A stretch of DNA of 64,000 nt, taken from Aphanomyces cochlioides. Lineage: Eukaryota > Oomycota > Saprolegniomycetes > Saprolegniales > Verrucalvaceae. Location: positions 62,001-126,000 of the forward strand of contig JAHQRK010000009.1 in the NCBI GenBank assembly GCA_019828595.1, written 5' to 3'. The position numbers and the translations under genes are program-made. Under the pieces are notes generated by a model. That model saw nothing but the letters and a program-made list of their open reading frames with translations, made no database searches and was not told the DNA's origin. Of this stretch, positions 34,443 to 44,796 are shown one piece after another (position 1 is the first letter of the stretch; every line of letters begins with the position of its first letter).

Positions 34443-34539
34443 TCATGTTTTTGTCCGGATAATAATCTCCGGTTATCGATATGATCGTGTTTATTTTTGA
34501 TCCTGTTTGATCCTGCGTGCTTCCCGACCACGCTCTTAA

Positions 34540-35047
34540 CTCTCAGTCGTTCCAGTTTGAGTGCCGACAGCGCCAGCGAGTTCCATCCATATTATTTTGA
34601 CATTGTCCGAAAAATGCCAGGGAATCGGAATAAGGTCTGATGGAAAAGCGGCGTTTCGATGCTCGCTTTGAAATCGCTTGGTTCCGGTCATGACATGCAA
34701 AGTAGCAGAAACTCTCATCAAGAAGGGCCAACATCAAACACTTGCTCAAAACATAACGAAGTAGTGTATCTCGGAGGGGGCTCACGGGCCATTTTTGTGT
34801 TTGTACTCGAAGTGGGCACTCCCTTCTCTCGAATCTCAATTCCCAATCTACCAGCACTCAGAATATGATAAAGAAACAACCAACACTTGTACTCGCAGTC
34901 GTGGTTGTAGTCCGCGTCGTTTGAGCACGTAGAACGTATGGGACCCAGCAGCTCTACCAGATAGAAGCGATAAATTCACTCAACCATCGAGATGCGACGT
35001 ACTTTCCAGACAAAATGGCCGTCTTCGAGCTGGAGATGACCTAGGTA
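34540..35047. repeat. Unassigned sequence containing a duplicated ~230 bp block
   Basis: 34660-34890 resembles 47645-47870, including CGAATCTCAATTCCCAATCT and GTGGGCACTCCCTT. Its gene content is unknown and no long frame runs through it. Confidence 0.6.
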
Positions 35048-35793
35048 TCACGTCTTGAGATGGAGAACGCGGTCAGAAGCTCGCACGACGATATCTTTGG
35101 GCTCCAGGTCAAGCAATTTGCAAACGTTGTGGATCGGCGTCGGCTGTGGAAATGCCGCCAAGTCTGCACTATCCATGATAGCGTCCAAACTTGAGCTAAA
35201 AATATTATTAGACCAACTCACAACAGAGATGCATACATCAGTGACGAAGTGTTCAAACTCTGCTTGGCGCTGCGCTGACGTCGGAGGAATCACTCCAAGA
35301 GCTAGTGACGTGCTTTTAGCTTTCGCACGTTGCTTGATGGCATTGTTCTTGTCGAGGTACTTGGCTCGAATCCCGTCTGCTTTGTCTTCAGTTTGCAAGA
35401 TATCGATCTTGGAAGCTGCAGCTTTAGTTGGTTTCTTTTCCATCTCATTAACGAGCTTGTCGTGCAAAGATGTTGTATTGTCGTCCTCGTCCGAACGATT
35501 TGGATTGTCACCGAGGATCCTGTCTCGCACTAGCAAGAAATCATATTGCTCCATTGCGTACACTCAAACTTACTGAAAGTTGGAAGTCCTATCAATGTCG
35601 TTTGCACTCGTCGTCCTTGTTCAGTCTCTGACAGCGTCATGCTCTGCAAGAGCCCACGGACATTTTGAAACAACGATCCACGTTTCATCGACTGCGTTTC
35701 GTCAATCGTTGTTTTCTCCGATTCCAACGAAGATGCTGGAGCAGCAGCTTCTTGAACTGTAGATTCACACAGGACTTCATAGTCAACCAGCAA
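35048..35793 (-). CDS. Unrecognised hypothetical protein, two exons, 5' end uncertain
   Basis: A 44-nt intron with strong signals (GTAAGT ... TGCTAG, 35573-35530) joins an upstream exon (containing MKRGSLFQNVRGLLQS and LSETEQGRRVQTTLIG) to the downstream exon (MRDRILGDNPNRSDEDDNTT, then a Lys/Ala-rich helical stretch and FEHFVTD ... LDLEPKDIVVRASDR) ending at 35048. The protein is about 230-240 residues, hydrophilic, mostly helical with no signal peptide or TM. Upstream of 35793 the frame closes, so a further exon or a start inside the exon (MKRG, about 35690) is needed. No family is recognised. Confidence 0.55.
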
Positions 35794-35966
35794 CGGCGCG
35801 CATTAGGAACGTCTTATGGAGCTGCGATGCCGCCAGCAGGAAGAAATATGACCACATAACTGAAACATTGACCAATCAGAATTTATACTTGGAGTTTGTG
35901 TACTGATGACACAAATCCGAATTTTGCGATAAGGCGGCTGAGGACTCTCCCATCAATAGCGTGCCC

Positions 35967-36290
35967 ATGGCAGTGCCAGTCTATGGCTCTCTCCGCTCGT
36001 ATGACCAGGAAACGACGACGATCAAGCGGGATTCTCTGTGGTATGCTCTGACGAGCCTAGTGCAGTTGTTCACATGGAAACTGTTGATCTTTCAAGTGGC
36101 CAACTTGCTTTTGGCCGTCATAACGTGCCACAACCTCTAGTTCGTAGATCTGCACGATCCTATCACTTGCTCCTAAGGTGAACTACAACCCGCTTACCAG
36201 TATTCAGCTTCCGAGCAGCGATACACCACGATTCACACGAAGCAATAGTTGCACATTGATGATGCCTTGTAAGTGGGTACTCCGGAGTTG
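35967..36290 (+). pseudogene. N-terminal fragment of an unrecognised membrane-protein gene
   Basis: ATG 35967 opens 57 codons with a hydrophobic segment (KLLIFQVANLLLAVI) and stops at a CTCTAG that also looks like a splice acceptor. Coding-like sequence continues as VDLHDPITCS, then VNYNPLTSIQLPSSDTP, up to a GTAAG donor-like site at ~36270. Nothing recognisable follows. A related short stretch (GTCATAACATGCCAC ... CTCTAGTTCG) occurs at 47943-47975. Probably a decayed gene start. Confidence 0.4.
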
Positions 36291-36362
36291 ATTGAAAACA
36301 TATTCAGGGTTGTTCGGAAATAGTCGCATGCGACCGACATTGAATTTCTTCAGAGGGCGGCA

Positions 36363-36803
36363 CTAGATACGACGGCTACTCGATCGCCCCATCACATTCG
36401 TAATATCCTTGAGTGGAACCCTTCCGGTTGAACCACCGAGGGGTCGTCTTCCCGAACCACCGAGGGGACGGCTTTTCGAACCCTTGGACTTGACGTTTCG
36501 AATAGGCTTGGTGTCCGTGTTGCCCTCGTGTACTGTCACTTCGGTCTCTCTCGCAGTCTTTTTGGCGGGTTTGCCACAGAGGCCCCTGAAACAAGACATA
36601 AGGAAGTTGTCATTGGCCACCAGGCGTCTCTTAGGCGAGTTGAACGAAGCGACCGAAGCGTCTGACAGCAGAATGCGGTGATCTTGAATTGCAGTGTCAA
36701 TGCGGACTTGCTGATGTTTCGACATTAAGGACGAGCCGTGGCGAGGTTGCTTGAAAGCCAAGACGGCAGAAGCAACCAGCACAAGGGGGATCAACACACG
36801 CAT
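36363..36803 (-). CDS. Small secreted protein, effector-candidate paralogue 2
   Basis: An uninterrupted 146-codon frame starts MRVLIPLVLVASAVLAFKQP, a clear signal peptide. It shares QQV, HRILLSDASVASF, SPKRRL and the SC..LCGK Cys pair with the gene at 12904. The mature tail is Lys/Arg/Gly-rich with a doubled RPLGGS unit and ends SSSRR. It has few cysteines, no TM and no enzyme domain. This layout fits a secreted effector or structural peptide; the role is unknown. It lies between transposons on both sides, as many oomycete effector genes do. Confidence 0.75.
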   Translation of the reverse strand: MRVLIPLVLVASAVLAFKQPRHGSSLMSKHQQVRIDTAIQDHRILLSDASVASFNSPKRRLVANDNFLMSCFRGLCGKPAKKTARETEVTVHEGNTDTKPIRNVKSKGSKSRPLGGSGRRPLGGSTGRVPLKDITNVMGRSSSRRI

Positions 36804-37253
36804 CGCAGATATTCTTGACTGTGTTCGTTGTACACGTATTAGTACATGTCAGATACAACATGCAAACGCCAGAGTATTTCGCGAATGTTGCAATCGAGGA
36901 GGAATTATCTGAGAGCAAGAGTGGTAATTATATCTTCCGGGTGGTGGCACGGCCTTGCGGCCTACCTGCCGCCTTCCCGACGTGAGATAAATAAAGAAAT
37001 CCCCAGTCATCCGCATGCAGAAAATTTTACACTCGACCTCCGTTTCGCTCCGGTGAGCGCAATTTTCTGGGCGGATGTCTGACGTCTCTCGCGTGGTGTG
37101 ATGCTTATAGTCGCTGTGGTTCGATGTGCTATCAGAACTAACAAATAATGCAATCTGATCTGTCGATATGACTCTCTGCTCATTGAGCAAGAGGATTCCG
37201 ATAAACAACAAGCACTCCCCACTTGCTCGAGAGCGTAACAAATGCTTGGTCGA
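36804..37253. other. Upstream region of the secreted-protein gene; no gene
   Basis: Open frames at 36849-37258 overlap one another on the minus strand and have no family features. The hAT element starts at 37262. Confidence 0.4.
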
Positions 37254-37261
37254 CACAACAG

Positions 37262-39381
37262 CAGAGGTGTGATACGGTACGGTATAACTTCAGGAAACGT
37301 ATCGCCTTACGCTAACGTGCAAACGTAATGTATTCCAGTTTACGGTATGAAGTATCGTAACGTATTTTGGTAATACGTTTTGATACGATATCTTTGGAAG
37401 GCACTATGTGTTGCATCTGAGAAGCATGATAGCATCAACGATATCCGCCTTCAGCCGCGATCGTCGCTCGTTCATGATGTACCGCAAGCCGCTGAACGTT
37501 CTTTCCACGCTAACTTGAGTAGTTGGGAGCGCAAGTGCTGCCAGAACAACAGATCGAACCTCGCTGTCTGGGTAGCTACACCAGTACTTGATAATGTCTT
37601 CATCACGTCCAACTCGAGAACTTGACAGTGCAGCCTCCAACCTTTGTTGGATTCCAGTCCCTTGTTGGCAAACAACTTCGGCCGCTTCCGCTTCTTGAAT
37701 AATACTTTCTAACATGTCGGTGTCATCGTCTTCATTGTCCGAGCCACAGTTTGCATCTAATGTTTCAAACGACAGGCTCGATGCCACAATATCACATTCC
37801 TGCGAATAACTCGTGATCTTTGTGTAGGTCGCGGGCAGCTGCTTCATCTCAATATCCTTTTGTTCCTTTTGCAGCAATACTTGAAAGCGCAAGTCTACCA
37901 TGACGGCAGCAACAAAAGCAGGGCTCGTCAACAGCTTTTCCTCTCGAATTCCCATGTTCTTGACTATCTCCATAGATAAAGGGGTACCCAGTCTTTGCAA
38001 ACATCGTTTAGTTACTAGCCACTCGGCAAGAAAATCACCAGCCAGAAGATTTTTGGTCTGCAAATTATTCGTGCATCGACGAGCCACTTCAAGCGACTTG
38101 GCCATGACTGTGAGTGAGTCCCATTCATCATTTGTAAGGACTAGTGTCTCATTAGTCGCAAATATTTCGTCCAAGTATGGTCGGATTCGTAGGCATGACT
38201 GAAGCATGTCAAAGGTTGAGCCCCATCGAGTCACTACATCAAGCTTTGGAAGTGATACATTCTTGTCAACAAGAATGTGGCGAACATTTACAGTTTGACA
38301 TTTCTTGATAACCAAACGGAGCTTGTGCAGCAAACTCTTGTCGACCACGGCATCGACAGCGGCTTCGACTGCAAGCTGAAAGGTGTGCATTGCACAACGT
38401 ACACCCGTGACGCTTTCCAATGCGCGGCTCCAGGCATCATTTTGATTGTTGTCTTCGTCATCTGAACCATTTGAAAACGCATCAGCTTCGATCAATACAG
38501 CAATTTTGGTAACGTTTGAGCCATTGTCAGTCGTGATCGAGTAAATTTGTCGTTCCTCTAGGTTGAACGTCTCCAGGGAAGTCTTCATTGCGTCGCGGAT
38601 GGCTTTGGCTGTTGCTCGGCCAGTAAGTTCTTGGACCATTAGAGTAGCAATGAAAACTTGGCTCGTAGATTCATCGATCATTTGCAAATTTACACCAAGG
38701 AAATGACGTCTTTGACGCGTGCATAAGTCAAGTTTTACAGAGATCAGCCGTCTACCAACAAGATTACCGATGTCATTGCGTTTCTCCTTGGCCGCGTGTA
38801 TGACGTGATCTCTAAGGGCAAAGCGATTTAATGAGACTCCAGTCGCAGTGCACACATGTCGAACTAGTCGACTCAGACCAACTTGCTCAAATGCAGAAAG
38901 GGGTAAACCATCGGCAGTGACGCAGATCGTGGCGGCCTCGAGGAGATCTTGTTTCGTCGTCGTGTATCTGACGATGCACTCCTCCCGCTTTTCATCATCC
39001 TTGCTCAAAAATTCGTCCATTGAACTTGTTGGACGCTTGGGAGCACTTGGCTCAACCTGCGGGCCATGAGCTTTCTGAATATGGTTCTTCAGAACGTTGG
39101 CATGCACACAACTGTTCTTTCCAACATGTTTGTAGTCGCACAGTGTGCAGAAGGCAGTGTTGCCTTCAATCTTGAAGCCTCGCGCCCTCGTATGTCCTCT
39201 TTCTCCCCATGGAATCTCAAAGTGTCTCTGTCGGCCACTCGAATAACGTACGAACGTATTACAGAAAGAATAACGTAGGTAATAACGGTACGCTATACTT
39301 ATAGCGTACAGTAATACGCTTCAAAATACCGTAGAGTATTAACGTATAATACGTTAATTATCGTAACGTACCACATCTCTG
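37262..39381. mobile_element. hAT element, 2120 bp
   Basis: The ends are CAGAGGTGTGATACGGTACG (37262 on) and, as complement, CAGAGATGTGGTACGTTACG (ending 39381). They are flanked by CACAACAG (37254-37261) and CACTACAG (39382-39389), an 8-bp duplication with one difference, as expected for hAT. The subterminal 130 bp on each side is packed with ACGTA/TACGT words, the usual transposase-binding repeats. The transposase frame fills the centre. Confidence 0.9.
37404..39240 (-). CDS. hAT transposase
   Basis: The frame ending at 37404 is open without a stop to beyond 39240. It holds an N-terminal BED zinc finger (CTLCDYKHVGKNSCVHANVL ... HIQKAH, about 39150-39070), a helical region, LMVQELTGRATA and ITTDNGSNVTKI (RNase H-like core), and the C-terminal dimerisation domain ALALPTTQVSVERTFSGLRY with RRSRLKADIVDA. 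No ATG was found in this frame upstream of the finger, so the start is unknown (a GTG at 39107 is inside the finger); a missing first exon or loss of the start is possible. The core is otherwise intact. Confidence 0.85.
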
Positions 39382-39389
39382 CACTACAG

Positions 39390-41860
39390 TAGTCCCCTGG
39401 GGGACAGGCGAAAACAGGGGGACTCCCCCAGTTTTCGCCTCCCACTCCAAACTTATATCCTGTATAATATTATTTTGTTTGGCATATGTATTTTGATATT
39501 ATTGTCAATTTCATGGTCCGAAATGTATCGATATTTCAGATCGATTTGAAAAATCGATACATTTCGGACCCCCTCACAATTTCGAATGAAATTGACATTC
39601 ATCAACTTTTACAGTGCTCGACATATTGAAATTAAGGGGGTTACAGTGCAAAGATCACTGTTAAGTGATATTTTTTCTCTGTATTTATACTTGCAATTTG
39701 TATTATACGATTTGAATTTACCTCTCAATGGAAATCACAGAGCAGTTTGCACTGTGGATTCATTGTCCAATCAAATGCTAATAAAATAAAGAAAGATTTA
39801 TCCCAGCGCTACATAATGGAAAATGTGGTTGAAAGCTAATCTAAACTCCCTTACCAGGCACTCATAACTAAGAAACAGTGTTGAGTATGACAGAGGCAGG
39901 CTAGAATCGCAGTACACTTAAATTATTTCTCACATCATTCGAAACTCACGTTCAACTGCATAACAGGTTGAATGAAAAACCACACACATGTAAACTCGTT
40001 GCATGTTGAGGGACGATATGTAGTCTACAACTCAACACGCTGATTGCTAGCCATATAGAAAGATGTCTACTTTCAGCATTTTAACTGACACAATACATGT
40101 AGAAGAGTTGGTGCTGGTCATGTAACTTGTATTAGTTTAGCAACGCAATCTCGAATAAAGGACTGATACTAAGGAATCAACAATCATCTTGTCTCCTTAA
40201 ATATGTGATTTATGATCTCTACGGAATTTTAAACACTTCAGAGTATCACGAGGCCGTATGTGATGGCATAGCTTTATCGCCCTCCGTCCATCCCCTCAGA
40301 AATGCTGTAATCGCTCTGTTATTGGTTAACAATAAACTCAGAGAAATAGGAGTAAATTCATCGTAATTTATTTGGTCAGTTGTCATCATTTTTGCTAGCA
40401 CAGGCGTGCAAGAATTCGTTGTAGCTCGACAAGCATGAGCGTGAGATGAGGGAGCTCTGACAACTCGCACAACATTGATGTACGCCTCCATATATATAGC
40501 CAATTGAAACTACTTTAAATTTGGATTGGACAAAATAGAAATGCCAGTGCAATCCACACTGTAAATTTCATTCATAAGAAAATGTCGGATAAAATATGAC
40601 GAAATATCGGAATCGTCGGAAAAATAGTCGACCCTTTTCCGATAATATTTTTGTGATGGGTATACAAATCTCAAGTCATAGAGATATTACACATGAAGTT
40701 GTCGGAAAGATAATCGGTGCTATTTGATTGGTAGTTAATATAAATTCTACAGGCAGTCGTTGCCATCAAAAAGGGATTTCATGCTCCACAATTTCAAGGT
40801 GAAAATTACAAGCCCCATGCAGCTATTACGATGACTCTAAACGTCTCGTAGTTGATTGTTATCAACATGAATATTGATCTAATTTAAATGAATTGAAATA
40901 AGCTTTCAAGTGCCGGTACTTGTGTAGGTTGAATTGCTGTCCAAATATCTTCGGAACTATTGAATCACAAATAAACGAGTGGGGTTTATCTGAATACATT
41001 GTATGTAGGATTGACATGCATTAGTACCTCTACATGCCTTTAAAATGTTCGTTATCCTCTCAGACAAGGAGTCATTTTACCATTTTAGAATCTCAACCTT
41101 GTTGATCAAACTGCATTACGTTTGCAGACAAACTCAATTACTTTAGCTTGCAACTGAATAATAATATTTTATCTTTTATCCGCAACATCTCAAAGCTCCC
41201 ATTTGCGCTAGAATTGTAGGACAACATGCTATTCAACACATACACTTACTGTAAAGGCGAAAACTGGGACAGTAATATCGATTTGATACTCCCGAGGACA
41301 AATTTTGGGTGTGGGTGCAATCGTATCGCGCCGAAGAACCGACCAGCGAATCGATCCGATTGGTTGATTTTTCTAGGTCGAGACCTGATTGATCAAAATG
41401 ACCAATCTAGCCAATCAAAACGATTGTCGAACGATTCCGTGAAATCCGAAATATTGCTTGAAAGCACACTAGAGTGATTTTATTTACTCACACCACAAGT
41501 AAATTTCACAAGTACTTTAAAAAATACTTGTGAAATTTACTTGTGGTGTGAGTAATGCTTGTCACAGGATTTTTGGCTGAAAGATTTTTCTTTGTGACGG
41601 CCACGGCTCACATCCATCACTGTTGAAAAGAAGGGAATTTCATGACTCGAGGATTATCATGACATCAATTGTCGATCGTAAACAGCGAATCAAGGATTCT
41701 AGCATGTTTGGTGCTCCTATCTCAGCCTTCTTCGGGGAAAATCCGACCAACTTGGATGGTCACAAGAAAAATAACGATAGCAAAATAGAAGTGTCCAGCA
41801 AATTTTCTTTTGAGGTTTTGGTAAAATTTCACACGACATTTGTTTGCACAATCGCTCTAA
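39390..41860. other. AT-rich intergenic DNA with hairpins; no gene
   Basis: No coding frame with features. It contains hairpins at 39407-39439 (GGCGAAAAC/GTTTTCGCC), 39515-39570 (18-bp arms, GGTCCGAAATGTATCGAT) and 41484-41555. 39585-41470 is plain AT-rich sequence. Confidence 0.5.
41484..41555. repeat. Perfect 31-bp hairpin with a 10-nt loop
   Basis: TTACTCACACCACAAGTAAA and the following 11 bases (41484-41514) recur exactly as reverse complement at 41525-41555. It looks like a miniature element in which little but the two inverted ends remains. Confidence 0.9.
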
Positions 41861-42570
41861 TAGAGCGTTTTAGCAAGTCGTGAATTTGAATTTACGACTA
41901 TAAACTTTGGATTACACATGATTGAAAATGCGATGAAGTCGGGAATTTGCCAATTGCAAGCTGTAAATTTCATTCTCCGAACCGACTTTGATCAGCAAAG
42001 TTGTCAAAAGCTTGTAGTTCTGCCGATGCGAGTCAAGAACAAGAAGCAAGTAGTATGGACCGAAGAAATGGACGGAGCTGTTTTGAAAGAGGTGGTTCGT
42101 ATTAGTCCGTACAAGACAGGCCGCAGAAATGTCTAGGCGGCATGGAGCAAGGCAGCTCTGCCCATCAATGAATTCGATCCACCATCTCAGGTCGAGCATG
42201 CCAAGCTTGATGCGACAACCTTCTCTTTGCCTACGAGAAAAAAACAATGCGAGTATGCGTGCGTCTCGTGTAGAATAGGATGAAGACGATGAGGTCAAAT
42301 TAAACCAAGACATTCTGGACCCTCGAGAAGATTACCAACACCGCAAAATACGCAAGAGAGAAGATAAGAAATGCCGTGCAGAGCAACTTGAGATGGCGGG
42401 AGAAACGGCCTGCAATGTTGCTGAAGAACGGCTTGCCAAAAGATTGGCAACATCATCGAAACAAAGCGACATGGCATCAAAAAAAGAGTCCAAAAGCGAT
42501 CGAATCGAGCAACTGCTAGCCTTTGAGCGCAAGCGTCACGATGATGAGCATACGTATCGGAACGACTTTA

Positions 42571-44711
42571 CTGTAGCCCCCGCACCTATTTGAAATACAA
42601 TTACAAATACATTCGTATCCGGGTAAGTATCCGTACACACAAAGACCACCCAGAACAGTCAATCCGGTTATTATCCGTATGACGCTTACACATACTCATC
42701 TGGTCCACATTATGAGCAACATTTGGATTATTTGTTTTTTGTATACTTCATTTGTGACACTGGGCACTATTTAGTGCCAACGTAGTTTATGAGAGCAAGA
42801 TTGTCGTCAATAGCTGTTGTCGGAGCTGTTAAGAGGTGTATTTAGCTTCACATAGACGGTATACAAGCCGTAGATCTGACAGGGTTTCTGTCTGATGATT
42901 AAATAGAGCTTGAGAAACACAAACCTTACCATTTAACAGCGTTTGTGCTGTAATGAACGTATTGTGTTTCCGAGCGGCAATTCTAGCTTGACCACGATGT
43001 AGTACAAAGCGTGCTTTACTTAATTACTCTCTCTCATAAGCCTAAGCTTCGTCTATTTGATGGCGCACATCATAATCTACTGGTCGTCAAATTTTTGGAA
43101 TTTTTACACTTCTGTCATTTCACAACCAGAACTCCGTTTGAAGATCAAAAAGTGTTCAATCAAAGCTCTTTTTCTGCTATGTTTTATAAACCAATCAGCC
43201 TCGATTTTACTGTACAAACAGCCTTAATCCACCAATTATACCCCAAATGTTGCTGATCTTATGGACCAGAGTAGTATGGTACATACGGATAATGACCGGA
43301 TGGTGCCAAAAGTAAGTTTGTCCCCCGCTTTAAACGAATTCACGATATCCACGAAATTTTTAAGATGAAAGTTTGTATATACCGTTTACTTAAGCCCCAG
43401 CTTCTCATTTAGTAACAGTTTCTAAGTCATTTTATCTTTTCCTTTGACATGGAGAGTCTGTACGACTTGTCGGACTTGTCCGATTTTACGTTCAAGGCCG
43501 TTATGATGGCGACGAGCAGCGATAGCATGGAGCATGAAGGTATCGATGATCTCCACTGTATTTATCTAACTTAACACTGGACTACTAGGTTGGACTATTG
43601 CGTGATAAAATGCTATCTTCTTCTTTTTCTGAAGAAATGACTTTCAGCAACGACCTACTACAGTGGCGTTGCCGTAAAAGGGCATGCAACTTGAAGTACA
43701 GCGTGCGACAAAATACGCGTTTTTTTCGTTCGCGTTTGCCAATAGCAACGTTGATCCTTTGCCTTTACTATTGGGCGACAAGGAAGACGTCACAATCTGT
43801 CAAGTAGGACCTGGAAGCCTCCACCAAGACGACGAGCACGTGGTACAAGTATTGTCGCCAGATTTGTTACGATAATGCACTGTTAAGGTACATGTAACAA
43901 TTTATATACATTGATCTATTAATTATTCGATTTTATTAGATAGGAGGGGTTGGATCTGTCGTCGAAATCGATGAAACATCTTTGAAGAGGAAGTCAAAGT
44001 ATGGGCGCGGCACGCACCACGAAGATTGCTGACTCTTTGGTGGTGTGGATAGAGCGACGAAGAAATGGTTTGGCGTTCTCACTTACAACGACAGATCGAA
44101 GCTACGATTATTGCCAATTATTGCCAATCATATTGCAGAAGGAAAGTTTGATTTGCTGAAATTGAATTAGCTTAACTAACTATTAGGAACGCTTATTGTG
44201 TCCGACAAATTCAGCTCGTACGTTTCGTCGTACTAACGGCATACCTTTGCGAACAGTCCTGCACTTGCCCACGTGCGCTATTCGCATATGTGGGTCAATC
44301 ATTGAACAAATTTTGTGAACCCTGTGAATGGTGCCCACACTCAGTCAATGAGGGAGTGCGGGAAGTCCGTGTGAAGCAATATCTCAAGGCGTTGCGTGGT
44401 GTACGCCGAGATCTTTTGCAGTCCTATCTGGACGACTTCATGTGGAAAAATTGGTTCTTTCCGCCCAAGGCAACAGGTAGTATGTATTTTAAAGGATTAG
44501 TCATAGCAATACGTAAGAATCCTAACCTCTAATACAAGGTTTCCTTTCATCACACACCAAGAACGAAAATGGAGGATAATAATGACTCGTAATCCGGATA
44601 ATTATCCGGATTCACTTTGCACCTCGCTTAGTATTTAAACTATATATTTATATACTAAGCGAGTTGCAAAGTGAGCCCCGCACCTATTTTAAATAGGTGC
44701 GGGGGCTACAG
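42571..44711. mobile_element. 2141 bp element nested in the Harbinger Myb-like gene
   Basis: Both ends carry CTGTAGCCCCCGCACCTATT as an inverted repeat, with TA on each side (42569-42570 and 44712-44713). The right end is itself a hairpin (GCCCCGCACCTATTT facing its complement, 44674-44706), preceded by another hairpin (CACTTTGCA-CTCGCTTAGTAT, 44613-44671). It carries a broken ISXO2/Merlin-like transposase, which normally goes with longer target duplications, so the insert may be composite. Confidence 0.8.
43449..44540 (+). pseudogene. ISXO2/Merlin-like transposase remnant
   Basis: An acidic start (MESLYDLSDLSDFTFKAVMM) is followed by WRCRKRACNLKYSVRQNTRF, a zinc-ribbon-like block, then YYWATRKTSQSV. 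The catalytic part begins VGSVVEIDETSLKRKSKYGR with a TGA in place of the expected Trp in HHEDC-LFGGVDR (about 44029), and later GAHTQSVEGVREVRVKQYLK-like sequence appears in broken frames to LDDFMWKNWF near 44450. Several stops and shifts show decay. The block order matches IS1595/Merlin-type transposases. Confidence 0.65.
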
Positions 44712-44796
44712 TAAAGTTGTGCCTTCGTATCGAATGGAACGTCTCGAATTGGAGAAGAATGAATAACAGAAACTTATTGATAGGCTTGGTAACTAA

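Larger units (their letters stand above)
32059..34535. mobile_element. PIF/Harbinger element, full length 2477 bp
   Basis: The ends are inverted repeats starting GAGGCTGGTCTGGAAGCACA (left) and GAGCGTGGTCGGGAAGCACG (right, complement), about 40 bp at about 80% identity. Both sides carry the 3-bp duplication TTA (32056-32058 and 34536-34538) typical of Harbinger. Inside are two convergent genes, a Myb/SANT-like protein and a DDE transposase, the standard two-gene plan. One nonsense codon in the transposase is the only clear defect, so this insertion is young. Confidence 0.9.
41918..44766 (+). pseudogene. Harbinger Myb-like gene split by a nested element
   Basis: The N-terminal part (KKQVVWTEEMDGAVLKEVVR, about 42025-42085) is a Myb/trihelix helix with Pro-Tyr, but a TAG interrupts NV-AAWSKAA at 42134. 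The C-terminal part from about 42290 is a charged coiled coil (DPREDYQHRKIRKREDKK ... IEQLLAFERKRHDD). It breaks at 42570 and resumes after 44713: removing the insert and one TA gives DFKVVPSYRMERLELEKNE and a stop at 44764, exactly in frame. Confidence 0.75.

Noticed and set aside
36849..37258. 135-codon minus frame as a gene upstream of the secreted protein
   Set aside because: It overlaps another frame, has no signal or domain, and lies in the promoter position of the secreted gene.
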